Shown here: positions 22,070-31,300 of the stretch, piece by piece | Position numbering within the stretch: position 1 is the first letter of the stretch | How the letters are laid out: each line of letters begins with the position of its first letter | Source of the DNA: a virus | Direction: 5' to 3' (one strand) | DNA: 31,705 nt | IMG/VR virus record: IMGVR_UViG_3300043775_001652 | Coordinates: 1 to 31,705 of that record | Notes under the pieces: model-generated | The model's input: the letters and a program-made list of their open reading frames with translations, nothing else | Databases searched by the model: none | Told to the model about the DNA's origin: nothing | Made by a program: the position numbers and the translations under genes

Positions 22070-22840
22070 TTAGTTCAAGAAGTTTTCCGCGAGATTCCAG
22101 AGTTCACGATTCACGGAAACATCCGTGTGAGGCGAGGTGATCCGGCGAACACCGCTACCACGCCGACCTTTGGTAAGGTTCTCTTGAATCCGATTAAATG
22201 TAGTCCACAGATCGGTTCCGCGATCTTCATAGCGGCGAAGCTCATTGAGCGAATCGCGGCGATGATTGAATTCGCGGATATCCTCTATAGAAACATCGCC
22301 TTCGGGAGCTTTGTAGCGGATGCGGACTGCTTCATCGAGGAAGTGCGCCTGCTCCGGCGAGGTGAGTGCGCGGGACTTCATGCGGGAAACGACATCGGAG
22401 AGTCTGGCGGCTCTTCCAACGATCTCCATTACGCCATTATTGATGAGGTCAAGATTTGCCTTCCGGTGAACAAAACGAAGTTCATCTTGAATGCTACCGG
22501 AAACCATTCCGTTAGTGCAGATGAGGCGGAACATTCCGAGCATCATTCGGTAGGAGCAACCGCCATCGTGTGAGTTGATCAGAACAACCTCGGGGAATGA
22601 ATCGCCAACTTGCGGCATTAGCGAGGTATGTTGCATTCGGACGATATGTTTCTGAAAACCTTTTTTCTCCTCTTTGTTGGCTCGCGCAATCTGAATTGAG
22701 CGAGTTGTGAATCCGAGGCTGGCGAGGTTGTCGATGACTGAGCGAGTGGAAACGAATCCGTATTTTTCCGAGGTGCGAGACGCCGCATGAACAGCGTCGA
22801 TTGCGGTGAGTTGATTGATTTGGTTAGTTAGAGTTAACAT
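22070..22840 (-). CDS. DUF932 phage/plasmid-like protein
   Basis: This 256-residue protein has the DUF932 pattern: VHAASRTSEKYGFVSTRSV, KHIVRMQHT, GDSFPEVVLINSHDGGCSYR and MLGMFRLICTNGMVSGS, then a helical C-terminal half with KSRALTSPEQAHFLDEAV. DUF932 proteins are common on phages and plasmids, often near replication or anti-restriction genes, with no proven role. It precedes the hairpin and lipoprotein. The start is behind one of the longest AATAAATAAATAAATA leaders. Confidence 0.88.
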   Translation of the reverse strand: MLTLTNQINQLTAIDAVHAASRTSEKYGFVSTRSVIDNLASLGFTTRSIQIARANKEEKKGFQKHIVRMQHTSLMPQVGDSFPEVVLINSHDGGCSYRMMLGMFRLICTNGMVSGSIQDELRFVHRKANLDLINNGVMEIVGRAARLSDVVSRMKSRALTSPEQAHFLDEAVRIRYKAPEGDVSIEDIREFNHRRDSLNELRRYEDRGTDLWTTFNRIQENLTKGRRGSGVRRITSPHTDVSVNRELWNLAENFLN

Positions 22841-22860
22841 GGTATTTATTTATTTATTGG
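22841..22860 (-). promoter_or_regulatory. AT-rich SD-less translation leader (representative)
   Basis: The DUF932 start is preceded on the minus strand by CCAATAAATAAATAAATACC. Similar AATAAAT leaders precede starts at 835, 1117, 7148, 11082, 11266, 13029, 13409, 16646, 18519, 19333, 19807, 23109 and 24674. No Shine-Dalgarno sequence is present in most. It is probably an unpaired A/U-rich ribosome landing site. Confidence 0.6.
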
Positions 22861-22890
22861 TTGATGTTGGTTGTTCTGGGAGGAACGAGA

Positions 22891-23109
22891 TTAAGCGAAT
22901 ACTGGAGTGTTCAGCGGCAGGAATTCCATGCAGGGAATCACGGAATACGATCCGCTTTTTTTATTGAAGTGAACACGCGCCGAAGTGTCTGAATCTGAAA
23001 TTTGAGAAGCATAAGGCAACGCTGTGATTTGATGGCCTTCTGAAATCTTCCAATCTTTTTTATAGAATTGGTCTGATTGAATTAGCTGAATGAGAGTTTG
23101 GATTTTCAT
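22891..23109 (-). CDS. Small hypothetical protein
   Basis: This 72-residue protein (MKIQTLIQLIQSDQFYKKDW...) has an N-terminal helix and a beta-rich end (YASQISDSDTSARVHFNKKS). No family recognised. Behind an AATAAATAAATAAATG leader. Confidence 0.55.
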   Translation of the reverse strand: MKIQTLIQLIQSDQFYKKDWKISEGHQITALPYASQISDSDTSARVHFNKKSGSYSVIPCMEFLPLNTPVFA

Positions 23110-23186
23110 TTATTTATTTATTGATTTTTCACCGGAGTTTCCCCCGATGAGATGCATTAAAAACGAATATTCATCGAATGAAAAGG

Positions 23187-23203
23187 AAATAATTCAATTA
23201 TTT
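23187..23203. repeat. 8-bp inverted repeat at the end of the LuxR-like gene
   Basis: AAATAATT-C-AATTATTT covers the stop codon of the LuxR-like gene. The 88 bases between it and the next gene hold no gene. A symmetrical AT-rich site beside a regulator gene may be an operator, but it could be chance in AT-rich DNA. Confidence 0.35.
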
Positions 23204-23479
23204 TTTGCGGCGTAAAAACTCGTTTTCCGTGAGTCCTTTTGCCAATGCCCAGCGTGTCAGATCGGCGGTATTCCGAAGATTATTCTTCTTGTGAAGTGCC
23301 TCTCGATGTTTCTCAACTGTTTTGATTGATATTCCCAACTTGTCAGCGACTCCTTGATTTGTAAATCCGCTTGCGAGAAGTCCGGCGACCTCAAATTCCC
23401 GTTTTGTGACTTGCGGCTGTTTAGGGATAGATTTAACGAATAATTTTTTGATGAAATTTTTCAAAGATGTCTTTTTCAT
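23198..23479 (-). CDS. Stand-alone LuxR/GerE-type helix-turn-helix protein
   Basis: This 93-residue protein has little more than a LuxR-type HTH at about residues 22-80: VTKREFEVAGLLASGFTNQG, then VADKLGISIKTVEKHREAL, then KNNLRNTADLTRWALAKG. This is the four-helix GerE pattern, with KTVEKHR in the recognition helix. The N-terminal 20 residues are basic and no sensor domain is present. It is probably a small transcription regulator of the phage or of host genes. It lies directly after the QueD-type gene, so it is co-transcribed with the putative deazaguanine genes. Confidence 0.9.
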   Translation of the reverse strand: MKKTSLKNFIKKLFVKSIPKQPQVTKREFEVAGLLASGFTNQGVADKLGISIKTVEKHREALHKKNNLRNTADLTRWALAKGLTENEFLRRKK

Positions 23480-23494
23480 TTTTTATTTTGAATT

Positions 23495-23875
23495 TCACAT
23501 TTCCACATAAACGGATGTTGTGGGAGTCTCAAAAAGCTCGACAGCATAAAGCCCATGGAGTTTTGGATGAATTTCATGGCCTAACCACCAAGCAAGGTTT
23601 TCGGCGGTGGTCTCAAAATCGAAGTGATCGTTAAGAAAAGAATGGTCGAGTTTTTGAATTACAGGACGAACTGCGGTGGCAATATCTGAATAATCAACAA
23701 CCCAATCTCGCTCCGGATCGAGTTTGCCTTGGCAATGGACGCGCAGTTTATAACTATGCCCGTGTAATCTCCCGCATTGATGTCCTACGGGAACCTTTGT
23801 AAGTTGATGTGCCGCTTCAAAAGTAAAGTCTTTCCAAAGCCGGAATGTTGCGTTGAGTCTTTCTTGTTTATTCAT
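23495..23875 (-). CDS. queD: 6-carboxytetrahydropterin synthase (QueD family)
   Basis: This 126-residue protein has the complete QueD/PTPS active site. Zinc ligands are H23 in FEAAHQL and H38 and H40 in GRLHGHSY. The catalytic Cys is C34 in VGHQCGRLHGH. The D77-H78 pair is in KLDHSFLND, and acidic residues lie in VELFETPTTS (E113 and E116). The spacing fits QueD. QueD converts dihydroneopterin triphosphate to 6-carboxytetrahydropterin, the second step to 7-deazaguanines (preQ0/preQ1). It overlaps the DpdA-like gene as ATGA, so the two probably serve the same pathway. FolE, QueE and QueC are not in this window. Confidence 0.92.
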   Translation of the reverse strand: MNKQERLNATFRLWKDFTFEAAHQLTKVPVGHQCGRLHGHSYKLRVHCQGKLDPERDWVVDYSDIATAVRPVIQKLDHSFLNDHFDFETTAENLAWWLGHEIHPKLHGLYAVELFETPTTSVYVEM

Positions 23876-24510
23876 AGTGCTAATTGTTGTTGTTGGCGTT
23901 TGTCGCCTCCTGTTGATTGTTCCAAATATCTATTTAGTTCTTCTAATCGTTCTTCTCCGCCTCGCACCCAGCCTGTTCCATCGCAGGATTCCACTCCTGC
24001 TTCATGGCACATCCAAAGCATGCGTTCAGAATTTACCCTGCCAACATGGACTCTTTGAAAATTATTTGTCCAAGTATGCAGATTTCGCCACTTCCATTCG
24101 GTTGTTCCTCCGACGAAAATAACCTCGGCTTCATCGGGAACATCTTTAGGCGTCATTCCGTCTTGCACAGCAAAAGCATATGCAACACCGAAAAGACGAC
24201 TCTTGATTTTTGGCATCCATTCATGCCAGCGAAGGATTGTTAATTCCCGATTTGCTACTACATCAGGAATAACAACCCAACGAGGTTTGTGCGCTGTTTT
24301 AGATTTCTCAATTAAATCAAGAAACGATTTAGCATCCCATTCGCGCTCGTTTGACCATGCTCCATACGCTCCGTTGTCAAGAGCGTATGGCATCCATGAA
24401 GGAGGTTTTCTCCAACCATCAGGAGATAATAACCATCCGATCCTGTCTGGATATTTACCAGCAAGATATCCGATCATTATTCCGGAATTATTGGATGGCA
24501 TTACCATCAT
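23872..24510 (-). CDS. dpdA: TGT-fold DNA 7-deazaguanine transglycosylase (DpdA-like)
   Basis: This 212-residue protein has motifs of the TGT/DpdA superfamily: GIMIGYLAGKYPDRIGWLL, then YALDNGAYGAW (42-52, D45 a candidate catalytic Asp) and VVIPDVVAN (79-87). AVQDGMTP (114-121), FVGGTTEWKWR (132-142), HVGRVNSERML (155-165) and GVESCDG (172-178) follow. Short enzymes of this kind in phages swap guanine in DNA for 7-deazaguanines, which blocks restriction enzymes. The pairing with a QueD-type gene is the strongest support for the call. A tRNA-guanine transglycosylase is the alternative, but the length is much shorter and no C-terminal zinc site is seen. The start is ATG 24510 (ATGA junction); two later in-frame ATGs are close. 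Confidence 0.75.
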   Translation of the reverse strand: MMVMPSNNSGIMIGYLAGKYPDRIGWLLSPDGWRKPPSWMPYALDNGAYGAWSNEREWDAKSFLDLIEKSKTAHKPRWVVIPDVVANRELTILRWHEWMPKIKSRLFGVAYAFAVQDGMTPKDVPDEAEVIFVGGTTEWKWRNLHTWTNNFQRVHVGRVNSERMLWMCHEAGVESCDGTGWVRGGEERLEELNRYLEQSTGGDKRQQQQLAL

Positions 24511-24674
24511 TTTACAAGATAGCGGAGTGCTGACTTGTAATCTGTGAACATTTTTTCTCCGATGTAATAGAAGCCATCTTCATCAACGGAAATCGTGACT
24601 TCCATTCCTTGGTCTTTGGCGCAAACTTGGAGTGTTTGCAGATTGTCGAGTTTTGTTTGGGCGGTTTCTAACAT
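24507..24674 (-). CDS. Small acidic protein next to the DpdA-like gene (55 aa)
   Basis: ATG 24674 is preceded by AAATAAATACAT, and the TGA overlaps the DpdA-like start as ATGA. The product begins MLETAQTKLDNLQTLQVCAK and ends with a helix (YYIGEKMFTDYKSALRYLVK). No family recognised. The tight coupling suggests a common transcript with the deazaguanine genes. Confidence 0.65.
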   Translation of the reverse strand: MLETAQTKLDNLQTLQVCAKDQGMEVTISVDEDGFYYIGEKMFTDYKSALRYLVK

Positions 24675-24832
24675 ATGTATTTATTTTATGGGTTGTATTT
24701 ATTTTGATGCCAGAAAATTCTGGCGAAGCGAATTAAAACTCGTTTTCCGGAATTGAAAAGGTTTTTTATTTTTAATAATGGGGAATGGGTATTGGGGAAT
24801 GGGAGGGTTTGCGCTGGGATAGGCTTGGGTTT
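24675..24832. other. Gene-poor gap with heptamer-like repeat and hairpin
   Basis: This 158-base gap carries the diverged heptamer block (24779-24807) and a GCCAGAA-AA-TTCTGGC hairpin (24709-24724). After the neighbour's TGA (24833-24835) the frame stays open to 24686, 48 codons. I see no convincing promoter. Confidence 0.5.
24779..24807 (-). repeat. Diverged copy of the heptamer repeat of the DUF1376 gene
   Basis: On the plus strand TGGGGAATGGGTATTGGGG is a diverged TATTGGG-type block. It is followed by the same 14-base flank TGGGAGGGTTTGCG (24800-24813) as in the DUF1376 gene (14416-14429). In both places the same frame would encode a QTLP(I/F)PNT linker. Confidence 0.65.
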
Positions 24833-25390
24833 TCATTCGGTTAGCGATGGGTTTTCCTCGCAGGAATAAATTTCATTTTGCAATTTTAACTTCGGCACTT
24901 CTCCGCCCGTAAAACTGCGATCTTCAAAACGCACTCTGTTTGTCGGCTGAATTGTCAATCTGCCATTATCCAGTTTGCAGAACATAAATTCCTTAGATTG
25001 TTCGGGAGCTTCGCTGAACCCATCATCCAAAGGCGCGATAGTGAATAGATAATCACCCTCATACAACTTGCCTCCAACTTTGCAGGTAACTTTCAATCCT
25101 CGCAGATAGGTGTATTCCTCCGCTGACCAGCGCGTCCCGTAGCAATCCCACATCTGCGCCTGCTCAACTGACCATTCCTCCGGATTCTCGGTAAAAGAGA
25201 GAGCATGGGGCGGCAGGGAGCGATAAACCGCACCACACTCTAACATCACATGGCATCCCCACGCTCTGCCGGGAAAACTGACCAACCCAAACCAGACTGC
25301 CGGAACAAACCCGCACGGCTCCTCATGGGTGAAACGGGAATCAACAAACACATACCTGTGTTTTGGGAGTGAGCCAATCGCGGAAAACAT
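24833..25390 (-). CDS. Conserved phage protein of unknown function
   Basis: This 185-residue protein contains CHVMLECGAVYRSLPPHALS, VEQAQMWDCYGTRWSAEEY and DYLFTIAPLDDGFSEAPEQ. LDNGRLTIQPTNRVRFED and a closing SFTGGEVPKLK follow. The run of 'PPHALSF', 'AQMWDCYG..WSA.EY', 'PEQ.KEF.F..LDNGRL...PTNRV.F' is strongly conserved-looking and recalls phage proteins next to late genes, but I know no function. It starts as TGATG after the giant gene. Its stop is followed by an unusually long open frame. Confidence 0.7.
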   Translation of the reverse strand: MFSAIGSLPKHRYVFVDSRFTHEEPCGFVPAVWFGLVSFPGRAWGCHVMLECGAVYRSLPPHALSFTENPEEWSVEQAQMWDCYGTRWSAEEYTYLRGLKVTCKVGGKLYEGDYLFTIAPLDDGFSEAPEQSKEFMFCKLDNGRLTIQPTNRVRFEDRSFTGGEVPKLKLQNEIYSCEENPSLTE

Positions 25391-28300
25391 CAGATTTTAG
25401 GATCGTAGTAATCGATGAAATGTTCAACCCAATCAATCATCTCTTGTTTGGTCTGTTCTTTTGTCTTTTTCGACATATCAAAAATCACGCTACCATCTAT
25501 ATTCTCATCTTTTCCGTGGAGAATATAAATCTTGTCTCCAGCAGGGGAATATGGAACTAAAAATTTTCTACCAACTGAAATTGTTCTATTAAATGCACCA
25601 TCAAAATTTTTTGTGAACATTCTTCCAATAAGATCTTCAGCAATTTGAGGTCCAGAAATTTCTGAAGAAACCAACTCCTGCCAGTTGAAATTTGCATATT
25701 TATTGATCGCATTTATATAATAATCAACATCTGGATCAATTTCAGTATTTTTCTGTTTCTTGGCCTCTTCATCAAACAATTTCTTCAACTCTTTTTGGCT
25801 ATCAGGCGAGTATGCAGTTTTTGCTTTATTCCCATACATTTCAAATTCATCCAACCATGTTTGTGAATTTTTCCCAGCCGCGATTGCATCCGTGATTGAT
25901 TTCTTCGTATAATCAATTTCATACGGAGACATGAATTCCAGAGATTGCGGCCAAAATTTTTCTAAATCTGTTTCCTTTTCTCCGTAGAATTCTTTTTTCT
26001 CGTTCTCGTAATCCAGAACCGAGTTATACCATTTCTTGAGTTCTTCGACATTTTCATCGGATAAGTCTCCGAAAAACTCGCCAAGATTATCAGATACAGA
26101 TTCTCCGCCTTCCGTGTCATCCCAAGCTAATCCTTCTTTTGCCGCTTTTGCCAATTCCAATACTTGAGAAGAATTCATAAACTTCGGAATTTTCTCTAAT
26201 GATGTTGGATTTGCAGAAAACATCGCTTTTGCCGCGTCCTTTATTGCGCTGTTAATCGAATTGTTTAAGAAATTTATGTCTCCAGTCGATAAAAGAGCAC
26301 TCATTAAAGAGTTATACGATTCTCCTAATTTGCTTTTAACTTTCTCCAATACTTTTTCCGGCGTCTCAAGAGTAGAGCCTTTCTCTTGTTGAGTCCAAGC
26401 GGAATCTAATATCGTGTTAACAACTTCATCAGGCAACACGCCTTTCAATTTTTTCGATTGATTCGCATACCATTGGTCGTATTGAAATTTTTTGTATTCT
26501 TTGAAATCAGCGATAGCTTTCTCTTCAGAATATACAGTTTCTATTGCATCCGGATTCTCGTATGGCTTTCCGGTGACGGACGGCCACAATTCCTCAGCAG
26601 GAGCTTTCTTCGCCCAATCTGCATACATGTTTCCCCATTTTGTTAAGCCTTCAATTTTGTTTGGCGGGAAATACTTCAACTCGGTTTTAATCAGAATTTT
26701 CAGAGGCTGAGTTGAGATTTCTCCTGTCTTCGGATTTACGATTAACTGTTTCAGTTGTTCTATCGTCATTGCGATAGGCGTCAAATCTGGTGACAAAGAA
26801 GGCTCGGATGATGGGGCTTTTGTTTGCGCTAAAGAAGCTGGCGGTTTCGGGATGAATGAAAATTCAACATCCTCGTATTCTTTCATGTTACCGACAATAT
26901 CGTTATATTTACCAAGAATTTGCTCAAGGAAGCCAGATTTTGCGTCTGCGCTTGATTCATGTGGAAAAGGAATTGAATAATCGTCTCCTTTTTCTGTTTT
27001 GATATGCAGGGCATCTCCGTTTAATATAAATGCGGCACTTAATGGCTTCCCGTCAAAATATGCTGTCATTTGAGTTGCGATTGGCTTATCTCCATTCTCA
27101 AAATTTTCATATTCTCCTTTTGGGCTATACACAGGAGTCCATTTGATAAATTTATCTAGCGCGGGTGCTTTTGTTTGTTCTTTTACTGGCGTAATATTGT
27201 AAAGATATGCATATACGGAATTATCGTAAGCTGGCGAACTTCTATTGAAAGTTGCTTCATCAATTAAAACGCCATCTTTGTAAGTTTTAATCGTAAAAGT
27301 ATTCGCTGGAACATTTGTCATTCCAGAAAAAACTAATCCTTTATACGGAACCATCGTTCCAATATCTGATTCCGTATGCAGGTGCATCAATTTGTGAATC
27401 TGTTGTTTCAATTCAACAATATCAGCAGGAATGATATTTCCCCCTTCCTTTACTGGCGCGGAAACTTTTGCGAGATTTGATTTTTCAGGAATTCCAATCG
27501 GAGGCCCATATTCTTTTTCCTCCGTTTTGAATGATTCAGCAACAAGATCTTTAATGTCTTGCGGCACATTCCGCTTCGGAGCCATCTTTTGCGCCAACAA
27601 TAATCTTGCGTATTGAATTACATCTGGATTTACCCCGAGTTTTTCCAGTTCCTTCGATGCCGTTGAATTTACGAGCCATTTTTGCAATTCTGCGTTGATG
27701 TCTTTGCCGGAGCCTTTCGGAGCCTTAACATTGATGTCTTGATATATGTTCTCTCTGTTAGGCTTCAACGCCTTCATGACTTTTTCGATTTCAGATACGA
27801 CATCTTCACCGATAACAGAAACAGCATTTTCTCTGCGCTTATCAATTGTATTATCTCCAATGTCCATCAATGCGGGAGTTGTGATTTTTTGCGCGGCTGA
27901 ACTTGCCATTGGCGTCAATTCCCGTGGGCTTGCGGCGTGATATTTGAAATCCAGCATATCCTGCAACCATTTATAACCGCCCTCGCGCTGGTATTTTTTG
28001 ATCTTGTTGAAAACAGTTGCCGTGTTGTGTTGCAAATCATAGGCATTGTCGATTGATTTTATCAAAGATTCGGTATCGTTGGCTTGATTAACCATCCGCA
28101 ATCCTTCGGCAATATTTCCCCAAGGATTTCCGCCATAACTTGAATTCCAGTTTCCTTTTCTGAAAAGTTTCTCAACAATGTTACTGAAGTCTTCGATGGT
28201 CGTTCCAGTCTCTTCCAGAGCTTTCCTGACAGCGGCATTCGATAATTGATAGCCTTGCGAGCTTCCTTTTGTAATCCTTGCCCTCGGCGATTCAGGATAC

Positions 28301-31300
28301 ATTGGTTTCAGGTATTTTTGCGCGTATTCAGGAAGGTTTTTGTCAGAGACCGCATTGTAAGCATCGTAAATTTCTGAATACGCCTTCATGAAAGGATTAT
28401 CCAACAATTGGTCTGGCTGGCGATTTGATTTGTAGTGGCGAAGTTCTGCTGAAATTGAAAACAAAAGAGAATCCAGCATGTGCTTCTTCATTCCGCTGGT
28501 GAGTTCTTTAACTGCGTCTTCAAGATTCGGCCCGTATTTTTCATATCGTAATCCGGTTCTCGTTGGCATTTGCATTCCTTTTATTTTTTCCCAATCTTTG
28601 CCAAAGTAACTTGCTTTATCGCCAACAGATGTCAGCAAATAGAAATCCGCCATAATCTGCCGTGGGTCTTTCGGCATAGAATATGGGACATAGGGCATGT
28701 ATTGCGGTTGCCCAGCGCGAACTGATTTTTGCATTTCTGGCGTGATGTTTACTCGCCAGATTGGGGTTGTTTGAGGAGAGTCACGCAATTTCTCCCATTC
28801 TGCATATCGAGAGTTAATTGTTTCATCATCAAGAGTTGCATCAACCTCCTGACCATATTTCTGCATATGCCACTTGTCCCATGATGGAAAGTTAGATTCA
28901 CCAGTATCAATCGATGACTTCTCAACTTTTCCGCTCATCTTATCAACATACCTGCCGATTTCTTTCGGAAGCCTAGTGTCGTAGTATCCTTTCATGCCTT
29001 CTCCGCCGATTTTTAAGCTATTACCTTTATAAACAACAGATTTCTCTCCATTTATAATTTTATCTGCCATCTCTTTTCCAACGACATCTGAAATATTTTT
29101 TGCATTAGGAATTAGATTTATATTTTGACCAAATCCAGAAATGATATTCCCATTAATATCGATTCCGAAAATAACAGATTGAATATTTTCACTGCGTTTC
29201 GGTTCTAAACGAATCATCCTGTAGCTTTCTTGGTTTTCCGGCAAAGAATCAATCCGGTATGGCAAATCATCTACAACTATTGATTCTACCTGCTTGCTCA
29301 AATCATACCGATCAGCTTGCGTTGCTCCATCCGTCCAACCGATCCATTGTTTTCCAGAATCTACGGCATCACGCAATGCCATCTTAAACATTTGCAACGG
29401 CCATTCTTTTCGGAATGGCGCGTCGGGAATTCTATCGTCTAATCTTGTATCAAGATTGGGTTGATCTTCTGGCTTTAATTTCTCTACTGTGAATTTTGAT
29501 TCTGGGAACCCAGCACGAAGCCTTTCTCCGTATTCCAATTCATAAGCATCAAGATCGCTTTTTGTTTTAAATCTTGAATGAATAATGCCATCTTTATAAA
29601 TTCCATATTCCCAATCAGGAATAGCTTGATCTCCTTTATATCCCTTTTTCCTTCCCTGCTGGTGTCTGTCAGACTGAATTTCCTCAATAAACAGCCCTTC
29701 TTTTCCTTCGGCATCTTTCCGCTCATTTATTCGAATGTGAGCTACATAGTTTGGGATGTTTGAGAAATGAGAGGAGGTGTATATTGATTTTTCACCAGAA
29801 GGTTTTCTAAGTGTAGATTCTGATGTTTGCGCCATTTGCAAAGCGTAATCACGAGCAATTTCTTCAGGATATAACCCTCCGGGTATTGAACCGCTCACAA
29901 CACCATCTTTTGTTTTAAAGTTCCAATTAGATTTTCCTTTTGTTAAAATAATATCATCATAATTGTATTGTTTTGTTCCGGTTTCTTTTTCAGGCATTGT
30001 CAAAACAACCTCACGATAGTTTTCACCTCCGGGAAGAACTTTGTTCATTCCTTCTTCGCCATATTTCGGAACTTCTTTTCTCCTTCTTCGATAAGATTCT
30101 AAAGCGTTATCCCATGCTTCTGTCCTTGTTTTTCCAGTTGCCCTGACGCTTGGACTTCCAGATGACATATCCTCTGGATCAACGACCCACCAAAAACCAT
30201 TTTTTTGTTTTTCCGCATACCACGATGATGGGTAAACAGCGTTTTTATCATATCCGATAACAACTTCTTCAAACTTAACTTTTCCTTCGTTTGCCATGTA
30301 ATCCAACAACGCTTGCTTTGGAACCTTTCCGTTGTTTTCCTGAGCGATGTTTTCGATTGCTTGCTGAATACCAGACCACTTCAATTCCTCTTGATTTGTG
30401 GATTTCACAGCAAGTGCCTTAGCTTGTTCTGGCGAGAATGTTTGCTGGTTCGCATTGCGAATACCTTCCTCAAGGCGAGAGTAGAATCCGTATTGATTTA
30501 CGGCTGGCTCTTGCGGCATGTATTGAACATCAGGTCTAATCAAGCTAACCATTCCATTTCTACCCTCTACATCCTGCCAGTTTTGAGTTTGCTCTTGGAA
30601 TAATTTATTGCGAACTTTCCTTGCAGATGGTGATGTTTCGCCAACGATATTATCTATGTTATTTTCCTGTGCAACTTTAGCAATCTCTCTATAAAGAGCT
30701 TCGCCGTAGCCTTGGTTTAGATATTTGTCATTTACGAATGAGAAACCAACAACTAATGAGCCTCCAAACACGGAATAATCAGCTCTTCCTATTTGTTTCC
30801 CTGTTTTTGGGTCTTTCAACTCAACAAAACCATCAAATTCATTCCCATTGATAGATTTTATTTGTTTGTTTAACTGATATTCTGGCAATTTAGCTTTTCT
30901 CTCATCAAGTGAAGTTTGACTCAAATAATCATTTTCGGGAGGAATGAATTCAGCGCGAGCCATTGGCACCTGTTGGCCCTGTTGGCCCTGTTGACCCTTT
31001 TGTTGTTCCTGTTGGCCCTGTTGGCCCATTTCTGCCATGTCATATTCAGCATCCAAACGAGACATTTCAGCTTCTGTTTCGGCGTCAATATCTGTTGGGA
31101 TTTCAGAACGCTCTACGCTTGGCTCAATTCCCGGATCAAACATAGAAACAACCTGAATCTGCGGTTCTCCAGTTTCGCCCTGTGACACATACAAAGATTC
31201 AAACGGGAGCAAGTCATCACTCATCCGCAATTCGGACTCCAGTTGCTCCACATTGCCGCTGGCGATGGCTTGGCGGATTCTTGTTGCCGTCACGCTACCA

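Noticed and set aside
22127-22573. Plus-strand open frame of 148 codons inside the DUF932 gene
   Set aside because: Antisense shadow of a recognised family; no start signal.
24709-24724. Hairpin GCCAGAA-AA-TTCTGGC as a terminator
   Set aside because: No T-run follows on the minus strand, and the stem is only seven pairs.
23215-24749. 15-base identical stretch AAAACTCGTTTTCCG at 23215-23229 and 24735-24749
   Set aside because: About one such match is expected by chance in 31 kb; the flanks differ and it lies in different frames, so I do not call it an attachment site.
24833-24835. Alternative genetic code with TGA read as an amino acid
   Set aside because: Many genes end in TGA within ATGA overlaps (for example 15862, 18709, 23872), so TGA is a normal stop here.
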